A DNA stretch of 41,277 bases from Eubacteriales Family XIII. Incertae Sedis bacterium (lineage in GTDB: Bacteria; Bacillota; Clostridia; Peptostreptococcales; Anaerovoracaceae), in assembly GCA_031276515.1 (NCBI GenBank), contig JAISMX010000040.1, positions 1 to 41,277 on the forward strand. The letters are read 5' to 3'. A program made the translations under genes and the position numbers. Below the pieces are notes generated by a model. That model ran no database searches. It saw only the letters and a list, made by a program, of their open reading frames with translations, and was not told the origin of the DNA. Shown piece by piece: positions 34,069-41,077 of this stretch; position 1 is the stretch's first letter, and each line of letters opens with the position of its first letter.

Positions 34069-34404
34069 TCATCCGACGACGGCGCGGATGCTCCTCTGCA
34101 TCTTGAGCCGTTCCGCTTCCACGTTGATCCGCACCGTCATGTTGCCTATCGCGGATCGTATGTCGGCGGGGTTTTCTATGGGTTCTTCCACCGAGAACAT
34201 GGGAACACCCGTATCGCGGGATTCTATAACGCCACGCACCGCGGTTTTGTTGCATTTTTTGATCGCGGCGATGGACGGCGCGTACAGCACGCTTTCGACC
34301 TCGATGCGCGGGAGATGCGACATGTAATTGCCCAAGGCGGCGACCAGCAGGCCGTCGTGATATATTTCTACGCGAATGTTTGCGTTTGTCCTTTCCTCTT
34401 CCAT
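34069..34404 (-). CDS. Small protein of unknown function, probably leaderless
   Basis: The 111-residue product starts MEEERTNANIRVEIYHDG. It has mixed composition, no signal peptide and no membrane segment, and resembles no family I can name. The track ORF is longer, but its N-terminal part reads antisense-like Arg-rich sequence. The sigma-A promoter just upstream would start transcription at or within a base or two of the ATG, and no ribosome binding site is present. It may be co-transcribed with the SLH gene downstream. Confidence 0.65.
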   Translation of the reverse strand: MEEERTNANIRVEIYHDGLLVAALGNYMSHLPRIEVESVLYAPSIAAIKKCNKTAVRGVIESRDTGVPMFSVEEPIENPADIRSAIGNMTVRINVEAERLKMQRSIRAVVG

Positions 34405-34410
34405 GATTCT

Positions 34411-34439
34411 ATTATACCGCATCGGCGCGGGATTGTCCA
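34411..34439 (-). promoter_or_regulatory. Sigma-A promoter for the small 111-residue gene
   Basis: On the minus strand TGGACA (34434-34439), a 17-base spacer and TATAAT (34411-34416). The expected start point, ~7 bases past the -10, coincides with the ATG at 34404, giving essentially no leader. Confidence 0.7.
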
Positions 34440-34464
34440 CAGCCGGGCGCGACGTTCGGCTCGA

Positions 34465-34490
34465 TCGTTTACAAAGGTCGTTTACAAACG
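34465..34490. repeat. 13-bp tandem duplication at the end of the TIR gene
   Basis: TCGTTTACAAA occurs at 34465-34475 and again at 34478-34488, with a period of 13 bases. The second copy includes the TIR gene stop codon (34482-34484), so it looks like a small slip duplication at the gene's 3' edge. Confidence 0.7.
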
Positions 34491-35288
34491 CAGGGCCGGC
34501 GCGTCGGAGACGGAAGGCGGATTGGGCCACAGCAAGCGCACGACATCGTTGACAATGGCGGGAATGCCGCCGGCGCCCGGATTCTCCGGGATGAAGCGTT
34601 CGATGACCGGAAGAAAGTTCGCGAGATCGTTTCTTGTGATGTTGTGCCACACCGGGTATATGTCATTGTACTCGGAGGACAGTTCGTCGTACAGGCATCG
34701 TATGCCGGAAACCTGCCAGCCGATGCGCACGAAGGCGCGGGAGAGGATCGCGATGCCGAATTTGTATTTTGTGATGCCGTTTCGTATCCTGTCTTCGAGA
34801 TCGTCTCCGGGTTCCAGCATGAAATCGTCGTGGAAAACGGGCAGGCCTTCGGCTTCGAGCGCGCGCGCGAGCGGCAGAGCCATGCTTTCGCGGTCCTTGT
34901 AGTAATGCAGGATGAAAGCTCGCAGCTTATAGCGCTTTACCGCTTCGGCGAAGTTGTTGACGGGGGCGTTTTTTTCGGAAACCCGCTCGCATATGGAGGG
35001 TTCAACCGCGACCGGCGCGCCGCCGTCTGCGGGGAGGAATCGCACGGAAGCGCGGATCTTGGAGAAAAAGCTGCCCGAGTCGATGATCGTAAACCAATGC
35101 CCGCTTTCCGGCAGAATGACCTTGAAAGGCGAACGCTCTATGTAACCGCCCGTGAAGCGGTGCGGCTTGTTCTCTTTGTAGAAGGCGTAGTTTTCCTCGT
35201 TCATGACCAACACGTTGGCCGCGTAGCCGAGCGTCACTTCCGCCGTGCCGCCGTCAACCGTTCCAAGGTCGTACAATAGATAGCGCAT
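34482..35288 (-). CDS. DUF1883-TIR domain protein
   Basis: The 268-residue protein starts MRYLLYDLGTVDGGTAEV after GAGGAG. Residues ~1-95 match the DUF1883 pattern (YAANVLVMNEENYAFYK, FTGGYIERSPFKVILPESGHW). Residues ~125-265 form a TIR domain (KLRAFILHYYKDRESMALPLA; GLPVFHDDFMLEPGDDLEDRI; YPVWHNIT). Many prokaryotic TIRs are NAD-consuming effectors in anti-phage systems. The usual catalytic Glu is four residues after a conserved Trp (WxxxE); here that stretch is GWQVSGIRCLYDEL, so the Glu seems missing or shifted. No transmembrane segment. It follows the 172-residue unknown gene by 23 bases on the same strand. Confidence 0.87.
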   Translation of the reverse strand: MRYLLYDLGTVDGGTAEVTLGYAANVLVMNEENYAFYKENKPHRFTGGYIERSPFKVILPESGHWFTIIDSGSFFSKIRASVRFLPADGGAPVAVEPSICERVSEKNAPVNNFAEAVKRYKLRAFILHYYKDRESMALPLARALEAEGLPVFHDDFMLEPGDDLEDRIRNGITKYKFGIAILSRAFVRIGWQVSGIRCLYDELSSEYNDIYPVWHNITRNDLANFLPVIERFIPENPGAGGIPAIVNDVVRLLWPNPPSVSDAPALRL

Positions 35289-35311
35289 AGTCTCTCCTCG
35301 AATCAATTCAA

Positions 35312-35830
35312 TCAGACTTTCCGATACAAGCGGCGGCTCGCCGCAACGCCGCCGCGCGCCGCTTCAAAGGCCGGCGCGTAGATGTTCATGAAGTTCTCCA
35401 CGAGGCGCGCCTCCGCCTTTGTCAGGTCGTACTCCCACATACCGTTCACGTTTCGCATATTGCTGCCGTCGCCGGCGTTGTAGGCTTCGAGTTTGTCGCC
35501 GTAACGGTCGAACAGGATCTCGTACATGCGCCTGCGGTCGGGAGAGCGCTGCGAAACGTAGTCCACGAGCAGCCTTTCGGATTGCCCCGACATGGCCCTG
35601 CCGTGGGCGGCGTCCCTGATCGCGGACGCCTCTATGAGTTTCTCCCATTCGTCCTCGCGCAGGGGGATGTCCTTCTTTGTCGGAATTTTGCTCCAATTTG
35701 GCTTGCCGGGCGGTCGGTCTCCCATTCTTCTGCGCACGACGCGGCAGCGAATCTCGCCGCTCGCGCCCGCGCCGTCCTTGCCGCGAAAGCTCGGGATGGG
35801 CGCCAATTTGTCCCTTGACAACACGCGCAT
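35312..35830 (-). CDS. Protein of unknown function upstream of the TIR gene
   Basis: The 172-residue product starts MRVLSRDKLAPIPSF with GAAAGGA about 10 bases before the ATG at 35830; the track ORF is 16 codons longer without a good site. It is charged (Arg/Asp/Glu-rich), has no signal or membrane segment, and has a helical C-terminal half (ERLLVDYVSQRSPDRRRMYE; EARLVENFMNIYAPAFE). I do not recognise the family. It is first in a two-gene operon with the TIR gene behind its own promoter, so it may be its partner. Confidence 0.75.
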   Translation of the reverse strand: MRVLSRDKLAPIPSFRGKDGAGASGEIRCRVVRRRMGDRPPGKPNWSKIPTKKDIPLREDEWEKLIEASAIRDAAHGRAMSGQSERLLVDYVSQRSPDRRRMYEILFDRYGDKLEAYNAGDGSNMRNVNGMWEYDLTKAEARLVENFMNIYAPAFEAARGGVAASRRLYRKV

Positions 35831-35910
35831 TGTGAAAAAATCCTTTCCGGCTGCGGGGAAGGCGCGCGGATTGCGCACACTCCCGCCCTGAGACCTTGTT
35901 TGATAATAGT

Positions 35911-35939
35911 ATATTACTATTTTATCGCGCGTATTTCAA
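35911..35939 (-). promoter_or_regulatory. Sigma-A promoter of the unknown-TIR operon
   Basis: On the minus strand TTGAAA (35934-35939), 17-base spacer, TAATAT (35911-35916). It overlaps the perfect inverted repeat AATAGTA-TAT-TACTATT (35905-35921), which could be an operator. Confidence 0.6.
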
Positions 35940-35948
35940 TAGGCAATC

Positions 35949-35978
35949 TTGAAAGCGCCGGCGCCGGCGTGGTATACT
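35949..35978 (+). promoter_or_regulatory. Sigma-A promoter of the aromatic-acid-exporter-family gene
   Basis: TTGAAA (35949-35954), an 18-base spacer containing GCGCCGGCGCCGGCG, and TATACT (35973-35978). It is divergent from the promoter of the unknown-TIR operon, only 9 bases away at their -35 boxes. Confidence 0.6.
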
Positions 35979-36072
35979 GATTCATCGGACTTTCGCAGCG
36001 CTTTGCGCCGCGACGGGGAACGCGGGCGCAAGTTTTATTGTAAAATATGGGGTATTGAGGAAATTTATTGGA

Positions 36073-36585
36073 ATGAGCGATCAAAACGAAAAAAAACATC
36101 CTCTGATGGTCGGCATGCGGACGCTGAAGACGGCGCTGTCCGTGCTCATCTGCATGGCGGCGTATCACCTCGCGGCGCCACTGGGCCACACCACGGATTT
36201 CGACGCCTTTTTGGCGTGTACGGCCGCCGTCATCTGCATGCAGGACAGCTTGGAAAAATCCTTCAAAAGCGGGCGCAACCGCATGGCGGGTACGGGAATC
36301 GGCGCTCTGCTCGGCATGATATTTCTGTATATCGACATGTTTTTCAGCAACGAATACTTGGTTCTCGCGATGACGGCGCTCGGCGTCGTCGTGCTCATCA
36401 CCGTCTGCAATCTGCTGCGACTGAGCGAGGCCATCGTCATAGCCTGCGTGGTGTTCCTGATCATCGCGCTGGGGCAGACCGTGACGGGACCCTTCGTGTC
36501 GAGCGTGCAGCGCCTTCTCGACACCGCCGTGGGTGTGGGGATTGCCATCGCGGTGAATCATCTCGTGAAAAAACCCAATAAGTAA
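36073..36585 (+). CDS. FUSC/aromatic acid exporter family membrane protein
   Basis: The 170-residue product starts MSDQNEKKHPLMVGMRTLKTALSV. It has about four to five hydrophobic segments and the short ArAE_1-like architecture (VGMRTLKTALSV, then FDAFLACTAAVICMQDS with SFKSGRNRMAGTGIGALLG). The family includes small Bacillota inner-membrane proteins related to aromatic acid exporters; the substrate is unknown. The ATG at 36073 is chosen over a TTG at 36055; the ribosome binding site is weak. Followed by the metY promoter. Confidence 0.82.
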   Translation: MSDQNEKKHPLMVGMRTLKTALSVLICMAAYHLAAPLGHTTDFDAFLACTAAVICMQDSLEKSFKSGRNRMAGTGIGALLGMIFLYIDMFFSNEYLVLAMTALGVVVLITVCNLLRLSEAIVIACVVFLIIALGQTVTGPFVSSVQRLLDTAVGVGIAIAVNHLVKKPNK

Positions 36586-36619
36586 TGTCCGGAGCGTGAA
36601 AATATTTAAATTTTTGCGC

Positions 36620-36648
36620 TTGACAAGGCGGGCGGAGAGCGATATAAT
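36620..36648 (+). promoter_or_regulatory. Perfect-consensus sigma-A promoter of metY, with repeats behind it
   Basis: TTGACA (36620-36625), 17 bases, TATAAT (36643-36648). Immediately after, CATATAA (36649-36655) is inverted relative to TTATATG (36668-36674), which is repeated directly at 36675-36681; this may be an operator. The leader is ~100 bases. It ends with CTTCCCTT and AAGGGGGAAG segments that could pair near the ribosome binding site. Confidence 0.85.
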
Positions 36649-36757
36649 CATATAAATCAGATATGTTTTATATGTTATATGCGGAAAGCACAGCACAGCG
36701 CAGCCTTCCCTTCGGCGCTCACGGGCGGAAAGGGGGAAGCGGAGAAAGGAAAGAGAA

Positions 36758-38047
36758 ATGGCCGAAAAGAACACCGCGTCTTGGGCATTTGAAACCAAGC
36801 AAATCCACATCGGGCAGGAATTCGCCGACCCCACAACGGACGCCAGAGCGGTTCCCATCTACCAGACCACGTCCTTCGTGTTCCACAACGCCGACCACGC
36901 GGCGGCGCGCTTTGGACTCGCCGACGCGGGCAATATCTACACGCGCCTGACCAATCCGACCCAAGACATACTCGAAAGGCGCGTGGCGGCGCTCGAAGGC
37001 GGTTCGGCGGCCTTGGCCGTGGGCTCCGGCGCGGCGGCGCTGACCTACGCGATCTTGAATCTGGCGCGGGCCGGGGATCACATCGTGTCCGCCAAAACCA
37101 TCTACGGAGGCAGCTTCAACCTGCTCGACCAGACGCTTCCGAGCTACGGCGTCACGACCACATTCGTGGATCCCGACGTGGAAGGAAGTTTCCAAAACGC
37201 CATTCGGTCGAACACCAAGGCCATCCTGATCGAATCGCTCGGCAATCCCAATTCCAACGTCATCGACATCGAGAAAGTGGCGAAGATCGCCCACGACAAC
37301 CGCATTCCCCTCATCGTGGACAATACCTTCACATCGCCCTATCTGCTTCGCCCCTTCGAATACGGCGCGGACATCGTGGTTCATTCCGCCACGAAATTCC
37401 TCGGAGGACACGGCACGACGTTGGGCGGCGTCATCGTCGAGAGCGGCAAATTCGATTGGGAAGCGAGCGGCAAATTTCCGCAGATCACCGAGCCCAACGC
37501 GAGCTACCACGGCGTTTCGTTCTCGGCCGCCGCGGGTCCCGCCGCCTTCGTGACGCGCATTCGCGCCGTGCTGCTGCGCGACACGGGCGCGGCCCTCGCG
37601 CCGTTCAACGCTTTCCTGCTGCTGCAGGGCATAGAAACGCTTTCGCTGCGCGTCGAAAGGCACGTGGAAAACACGCTCAAGGTCATCGACTATCTGAAGA
37701 CCCGGCCCGAGGTCGAGCGCATCAATCATCCCTCCCTGCCGGATCAGCCGAGCCACGCGATCTATAAGAAGTATTTTCCGAATGGCGCGGGCTCGATTTT
37801 CACCTTTGAAATCAAGGGCGGCGCGGACGAGGCCAAGGCTTTTATCGACAAGCTGCAAATATTCTCGCTGCTCGCCAATGTCGCGGACGTCAAATCCCTC
37901 GTGATTCACCCCGCGAGCACGACGCATTCGCAGCTGTCGGCGGAGGATCTTCTCGATCAGGGCATCAAGCCCAACACCGTGCGGCTTTCGATAGGCACGG
38001 AGAATATAAAAGACATCATCGCGGATCTCGACCAAGCCTTCGCGTAA
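36758..38047 (+). CDS. metY: O-acetylhomoserine sulfhydrylase (aminocarboxypropyltransferase)
   Basis: The 429-residue PLP enzyme of the Cys/Met metabolism family makes homocysteine from O-acetylhomoserine and sulfide. The start region ETKQIHIGQEFADPTTDARAVPIYQTTSF, the PLP lysine in SATKFLGGHG and VDNTFTSPYLLRP are characteristic. Length and C-terminal STTHSQLS...RLSIGTENIKDI fit the MetY group better than cystathionine gamma-synthase (~380 residues). GGAG/AAAGGA precedes the ATG. It stands alone between its promoter and a stem-loop. Confidence 0.93.
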   Translation: MAEKNTASWAFETKQIHIGQEFADPTTDARAVPIYQTTSFVFHNADHAAARFGLADAGNIYTRLTNPTQDILERRVAALEGGSAALAVGSGAAALTYAILNLARAGDHIVSAKTIYGGSFNLLDQTLPSYGVTTTFVDPDVEGSFQNAIRSNTKAILIESLGNPNSNVIDIEKVAKIAHDNRIPLIVDNTFTSPYLLRPFEYGADIVVHSATKFLGGHGTTLGGVIVESGKFDWEASGKFPQITEPNASYHGVSFSAAAGPAAFVTRIRAVLLRDTGAALAPFNAFLLLQGIETLSLRVERHVENTLKVIDYLKTRPEVERINHPSLPDQPSHAIYKKYFPNGAGSIFTFEIKGGADEAKAFIDKLQIFSLLANVADVKSLVIHPASTTHSQLSAEDLLDQGIKPNTVRLSIGTENIKDIIADLDQAFA

Positions 38048-38057
38048 GCCAAGTATG

Positions 38058-38109
38058 CAAACGCCGCGTCTGCTTTGCCCGGTCGCGGACAAAATCAACG
38101 CGGCGTTTG
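38058..38109. terminator. Stem-loop after metY
   Basis: CAAACGCCGCGT (38058-38069) and ACGCGGCGTTTG (38098-38109) are perfect 12-bp arms with a 28-base loop, starting 10 bases after the metY stop. The plus-strand tail is GCGCGGTTTTGATT, a weak T-run. It probably ends metY transcription and may serve the convergent hydrolase gene too. Confidence 0.6.
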
Positions 38110-38151
38110 CGCGGTTTTGATTGGTGTCTTTAGAACTGTGACGCGCAGCGG

Positions 38152-38976
38152 TCACTCGGTCAAAAAGGCTTCCAACTCGGCGTTGAATGCGTCCGGCGCA
38201 TCCAAAAACGGACCGTGTCCGCAACCGGGGAAAAGCACGAGTTTGCTGTTTTTGATGTTCTGCTCCATATACTCGCCGTGCGCGCGGGTATGCAGCAAGC
38301 CGTCGCCGCCGAAAGCGAGCAGGGTCGGCACCGCAATGTCCTTCAACACGGGGCGAAAATCCTCGACCGACATGGAGAGCCACATGAAAGCCATCACGTG
38401 CGGCACGTTCTTTCTCGCCTCGCCCAAGGACCACTTGAACAGTTCGGAATCCTTGGGATAGCCCTTGCCAAAGATGTTGGGCGTAAAGTGTTCGACGAGG
38501 GTGTTCCAATCCGCGGCGATCATAGACAGCCAATTCAGGTTGTCGGCGTGGGTAAACGAGCTCATCGTACCCAACTTCCATTCGTCGTCGGTGATCAGCT
38601 TCGGTATCATGTCGATGATGCACAGCTTGTTTATGTATTGGCATCCGAATTTGCGGATATACGCAAACAGCGTGCTCGTTCCCATCGACCAGCCGACCAA
38701 GTTCGCCTTGTCAATGCCCAAGCCCTCGATCAATTCGTGCAGATCTTCCCCGAAACGGGCGAGGTTCATGTTTTGCTCGGTCACCTCTCCCTTGTCGGAT
38801 TCTCCGTGTCCGCGCAGATCGTAGGCGACCACCCGGTATTTCTTTGAAAAATACGCAACCTGTTTCTTGAAGTATTTCGAGTTGCACGACCAGCCGTGGA
38901 TGAAAATGAGAGGCTCTCCTTTTCCGTGTTCTTCGTAATACAGTTTGCAACCGTCCGCCGTGGTGAAATAGCTCAT
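38152..38976 (-). CDS. Alpha/beta hydrolase
   Basis: The 274-residue product starts MSYFTTADGCKLYYEEHG after AAGGAG (7 bases upstream); the track ORF adds 21 residues that cover the leader. The oxyanion motif FIHGWS, nucleophile elbow GWSMGTS and terminal His in GCGHGPFL complete a standard catalytic set, and the LACxxx Asp lies before VPTLLAFGGDG. It is cytoplasmic and similar to haloperoxidase/esterase-type hydrolases. The substrate is unknown. Confidence 0.9.
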   Translation of the reverse strand: MSYFTTADGCKLYYEEHGKGEPLIFIHGWSCNSKYFKKQVAYFSKKYRVVAYDLRGHGESDKGEVTEQNMNLARFGEDLHELIEGLGIDKANLVGWSMGTSTLFAYIRKFGCQYINKLCIIDMIPKLITDDEWKLGTMSSFTHADNLNWLSMIAADWNTLVEHFTPNIFGKGYPKDSELFKWSLGEARKNVPHVMAFMWLSMSVEDFRPVLKDIAVPTLLAFGGDGLLHTRAHGEYMEQNIKNSKLVLFPGCGHGPFLDAPDAFNAELEAFLTE

Positions 38977-39005
38977 TTGAAACTCCTTTCTCCAATAAAC
39001 GCGTT

Positions 39006-39040
39006 CTTGCGTGTGCCGGAAAAACATCCGAACACGCAAG
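39006..39040. repeat. Long imperfect hairpin between motB and the hydrolase gene
   Basis: CTTGCGTGT (39006-39014) pairs perfectly with ACACGCAAG (39032-39040), and CGGA/TCCG inside extends the stem around an AAAACA loop. It lies in the hydrolase leader. Plausibly it is the transcription end of motAB read on the minus strand, but no T-run follows on that strand, so it may be a processing element. Confidence 0.45.
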
Positions 39041-39095
39041 GACAGGTATTCCGTCCCCTCCCGCGGCGTTTTTTGCGCAAGGCGTCCGCGGGCGG

Positions 39096-40001
39096 TTATT
39101 CGGCTTCCGGTGTGGCGTTCTCCTTGGCGGGCGCGGCTTTTGCGTCCACGGCGTCGCTGCCAAGGCGCTCCCGCAGCGCGTCGATGAGCAGGTTGTCGGG
39201 CGGCGAGATGATCTTCGGGCGCGAGATGAGCAGTTCGACGCGGCGGTTCAGCTTGCGGCCCTCCGGCGTGTCGTTGCTCGCGATGGGCCGCGTCTCTCCG
39301 TAGGGGCGCACGCTAAAGCGCTCCGAGCTGAGGTCGCCGTCCTCAAGAAGCGCGGCGAGGAAGTTCACGGCGCGCGCCAAGCTCAGATACCAGTTTGAGG
39401 GATAGCGGGCGGAGTTCGACGGGACGTTGTCCGTGTGGCCCGCGACGACGACCTCCAAAGGCTCCTCCGGCGTCTGGTTCGCCTGAATCAGATCGGCCAG
39501 CATGCCGACCTGCGCGTACATGGTCGGCGTAAGCTCCGCGCTGCCCGACTCGAACCACACGTCGTTCTTCAGCACGACGAGCACGCTTTCGCCCTGAAAT
39601 TCGACGGCGATGGTGTTTTCGAGGTTGTTCTCCGTCACGTATTCCGACAAGGACTCGAACAGATTGCCGAGCTGCATGGCGGCCGCCTCGGCGGCGGCCT
39701 GTTCGGCCTCGGCCCGCGCCTGCGCCTCCTCGTTCTCCTTGCCGGCTTCGGGATAGGGGAGTTTTAAATCGCCCATGTCGCCCGAGCCGTCTCCGCCGAT
39801 GCCTTGAGACATGACATCGCTGAAATAGCCGTTGAAGGCCGTGTAGAAGGCTTCCGCGATGGAGTTGTATTTCTCCTCATTGACCGAACTCGACGCGAAG
39901 AGTACGATGAACAGCGCGAGCAGCAATGTGAGCAGATCCGCGTAGGGAATCAGCCAGCTTTCGTCGGCGTGTTCCTCGTGCTGTTCATGTCTCTTTGCCA
40001 T
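39096..40001 (-). CDS. motB: Flagellar stator protein MotB
   Basis: The 301-residue protein has one N-terminal transmembrane helix with the proton-binding Asp in SWLIPYADLLTLLLALFIVLF and a C-terminal OmpA-like peptidoglycan-binding domain (GHTDNVPSNSARYPSNWYLS; NRRVELLI). The plug/linker region is Ala/Glu-rich. With MotA it makes the ion-driven torque generator. It lies 104 bases after motA on the same strand. Confidence 0.96.
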   Translation of the reverse strand: MAKRHEQHEEHADESWLIPYADLLTLLLALFIVLFASSSVNEEKYNSIAEAFYTAFNGYFSDVMSQGIGGDGSGDMGDLKLPYPEAGKENEEAQARAEAEQAAAEAAAMQLGNLFESLSEYVTENNLENTIAVEFQGESVLVVLKNDVWFESGSAELTPTMYAQVGMLADLIQANQTPEEPLEVVVAGHTDNVPSNSARYPSNWYLSLARAVNFLAALLEDGDLSSERFSVRPYGETRPIASNDTPEGRKLNRRVELLISRPKIISPPDNLLIDALRERLGSDAVDAKAAPAKENATPEAE

Positions 40002-40021
40002 ATCGTTTCTCCTGTGATGCG

Positions 40022-40067
40022 AACCGAAGCGCTTGCCGCGAAACGCGGAAAAATCCGCGCGTCGGTT
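40022..40067. repeat. Structured motA-motB intergenic segment with alternative hairpins
   Basis: Outer arms AACCGA (40022-40027) and TCGGTT (40062-40067) enclose two competing stems: CCGCG-AAA-CGCGG (40036-40048) and CGCGG-AAAAAT-CCGCG (40044-40059), which share CGCGG. The 104-base gap is long for motAB, which is usually tightly coupled; the structure may set the MotA:MotB ratio. Confidence 0.45.
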
Positions 40068-40105
40068 AAAAAGTCACGTCTATGGGAATTGGACGCGACC
40101 CCGAG

Positions 40106-40870
40106 CTAACTTGTTTCGCGTTCGCGCGCGGAAATGTAGTTGGAAAGATTGTCCTTCAGCATGCGCGGGTTCATGCCGCGGCATATGCCGACGATGCCCT
40201 CCATGATGATGGTGCGCACCAACACCTCCTGCTTCGTCTTGCGCTTGAGCTTGTTGGCCATGGGATGCCACAGCACGTAGCCCGTGAAAATGCCGAGCAG
40301 CGTCGCGATGAAGGCGGCGGCGATCGCGTGTCCGAGGGCCTCCGTGTCCTCCATGTTGCCGAGCGCCGCGATCAGCCCGAGCACGGCGCCGAGCACGCCC
40401 AGGGTCGGCGCGTAGGTACCGGCCTGGGTGAATATGTTGGCGTTGGCCGCGTGCCGGCCCTCCATCGCCGCGATGTCGGCTTCCATGGATTCGGCGAGCT
40501 GGTCGCTGTCCACGCCGTCCACGAGCAGCTGCAGACCGCGCGTCAGAAAGGGGTCGCTCTCGTCCGCTATGCGCGCTTCGAGCACCAGCAGACCTTCCCG
40601 CCTGGCCATTTCCGCGAATTCGAGTATCTTCTCTATGGCCTCCTGCGGCGACATGAATTTGGTGCCGCCGAATATGATCCCAAACAATCGACCGATATTT
40701 TTCAGCTCGTTCATCGGTGTGGCGATGGTCACGGCGCCCACCGTTCCCATGATGATGATCAGGAATGCGGCGGGGTTCAACAGATTATCGAGAGCCACGC
40801 CTTTGAGAACCATTCCCACGCCGACCGCCAGAACGCCGATGATAATGCCGGCAAGTGATGATATATCCAC
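40106..40870 (-). CDS. motA: Flagellar stator protein MotA
   Basis: The 254-residue membrane protein starts MDISSLAGIIIGVLAVGVG and has four hydrophobic helices. The cytoplasmic loop with the PQEAIEKILEFAEMARREGLLVLE segment contacts the rotor FliG, and the GTYAPTLGVLGAVLGLI segment carries the conserved Pro of the third helix. Four MotA with two MotB form one stator. A leader of ~110 bases separates it from its promoter. Confidence 0.96.
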   Translation of the reverse strand: MDISSLAGIIIGVLAVGVGMVLKGVALDNLLNPAAFLIIIMGTVGAVTIATPMNELKNIGRLFGIIFGGTKFMSPQEAIEKILEFAEMARREGLLVLEARIADESDPFLTRGLQLLVDGVDSDQLAESMEADIAAMEGRHAANANIFTQAGTYAPTLGVLGAVLGLIAALGNMEDTEALGHAIAAAFIATLLGIFTGYVLWHPMANKLKRKTKQEVLVRTIIMEGIVGICRGMNPRMLKDNLSNYISARERETS

Positions 40871-40987
40871 GTGATTTACACTTCCTTTCCTTCGGCAGGA
40901 ACAAAAATCGCCAAAAAGCGCAAAATGACACCTTTGCGGTTTGGAACAAACGGAAACGAGGCTTCGCCATGCAAAGCACTCGTTTAT

Positions 40988-41016
40988 ATTTTACCTTGAT
41001 TTGTTATGATTGTCAA
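40988..41016 (-). promoter_or_regulatory. Sigma-A promoter of motAB
   Basis: On the minus strand TTGACA (41011-41016), 17 bases, TAAAAT (40988-40993). This is vegetative-type rather than the flagellar sigma-28 pattern, so the stator genes seem to be transcribed by the housekeeping sigma. Confidence 0.75.
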
Positions 41017-41077
41017 TCGCCGCGCGCAGGTTTTAAAAATACTCGACCGCTACGGTTACATAGGCGGGGCCGACGGC

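Noticed and set aside
36649-36757. SAM or T-box riboswitch before metY
   Set aside because: The leader is only ~100 bases and I see no multi-helix core or T-box sequence.
36719-38644. 641-residue minus-strand ORF opposite metY, and other very long antisense ORFs (2655-3950, 4502-6010, 27552-29198, 32131-33987)
   Set aside because: These lie opposite clear conserved genes, have His/Arg/Asp-rich composition typical of GC-rich antisense frames and no ribosome binding sites; they are shadows.
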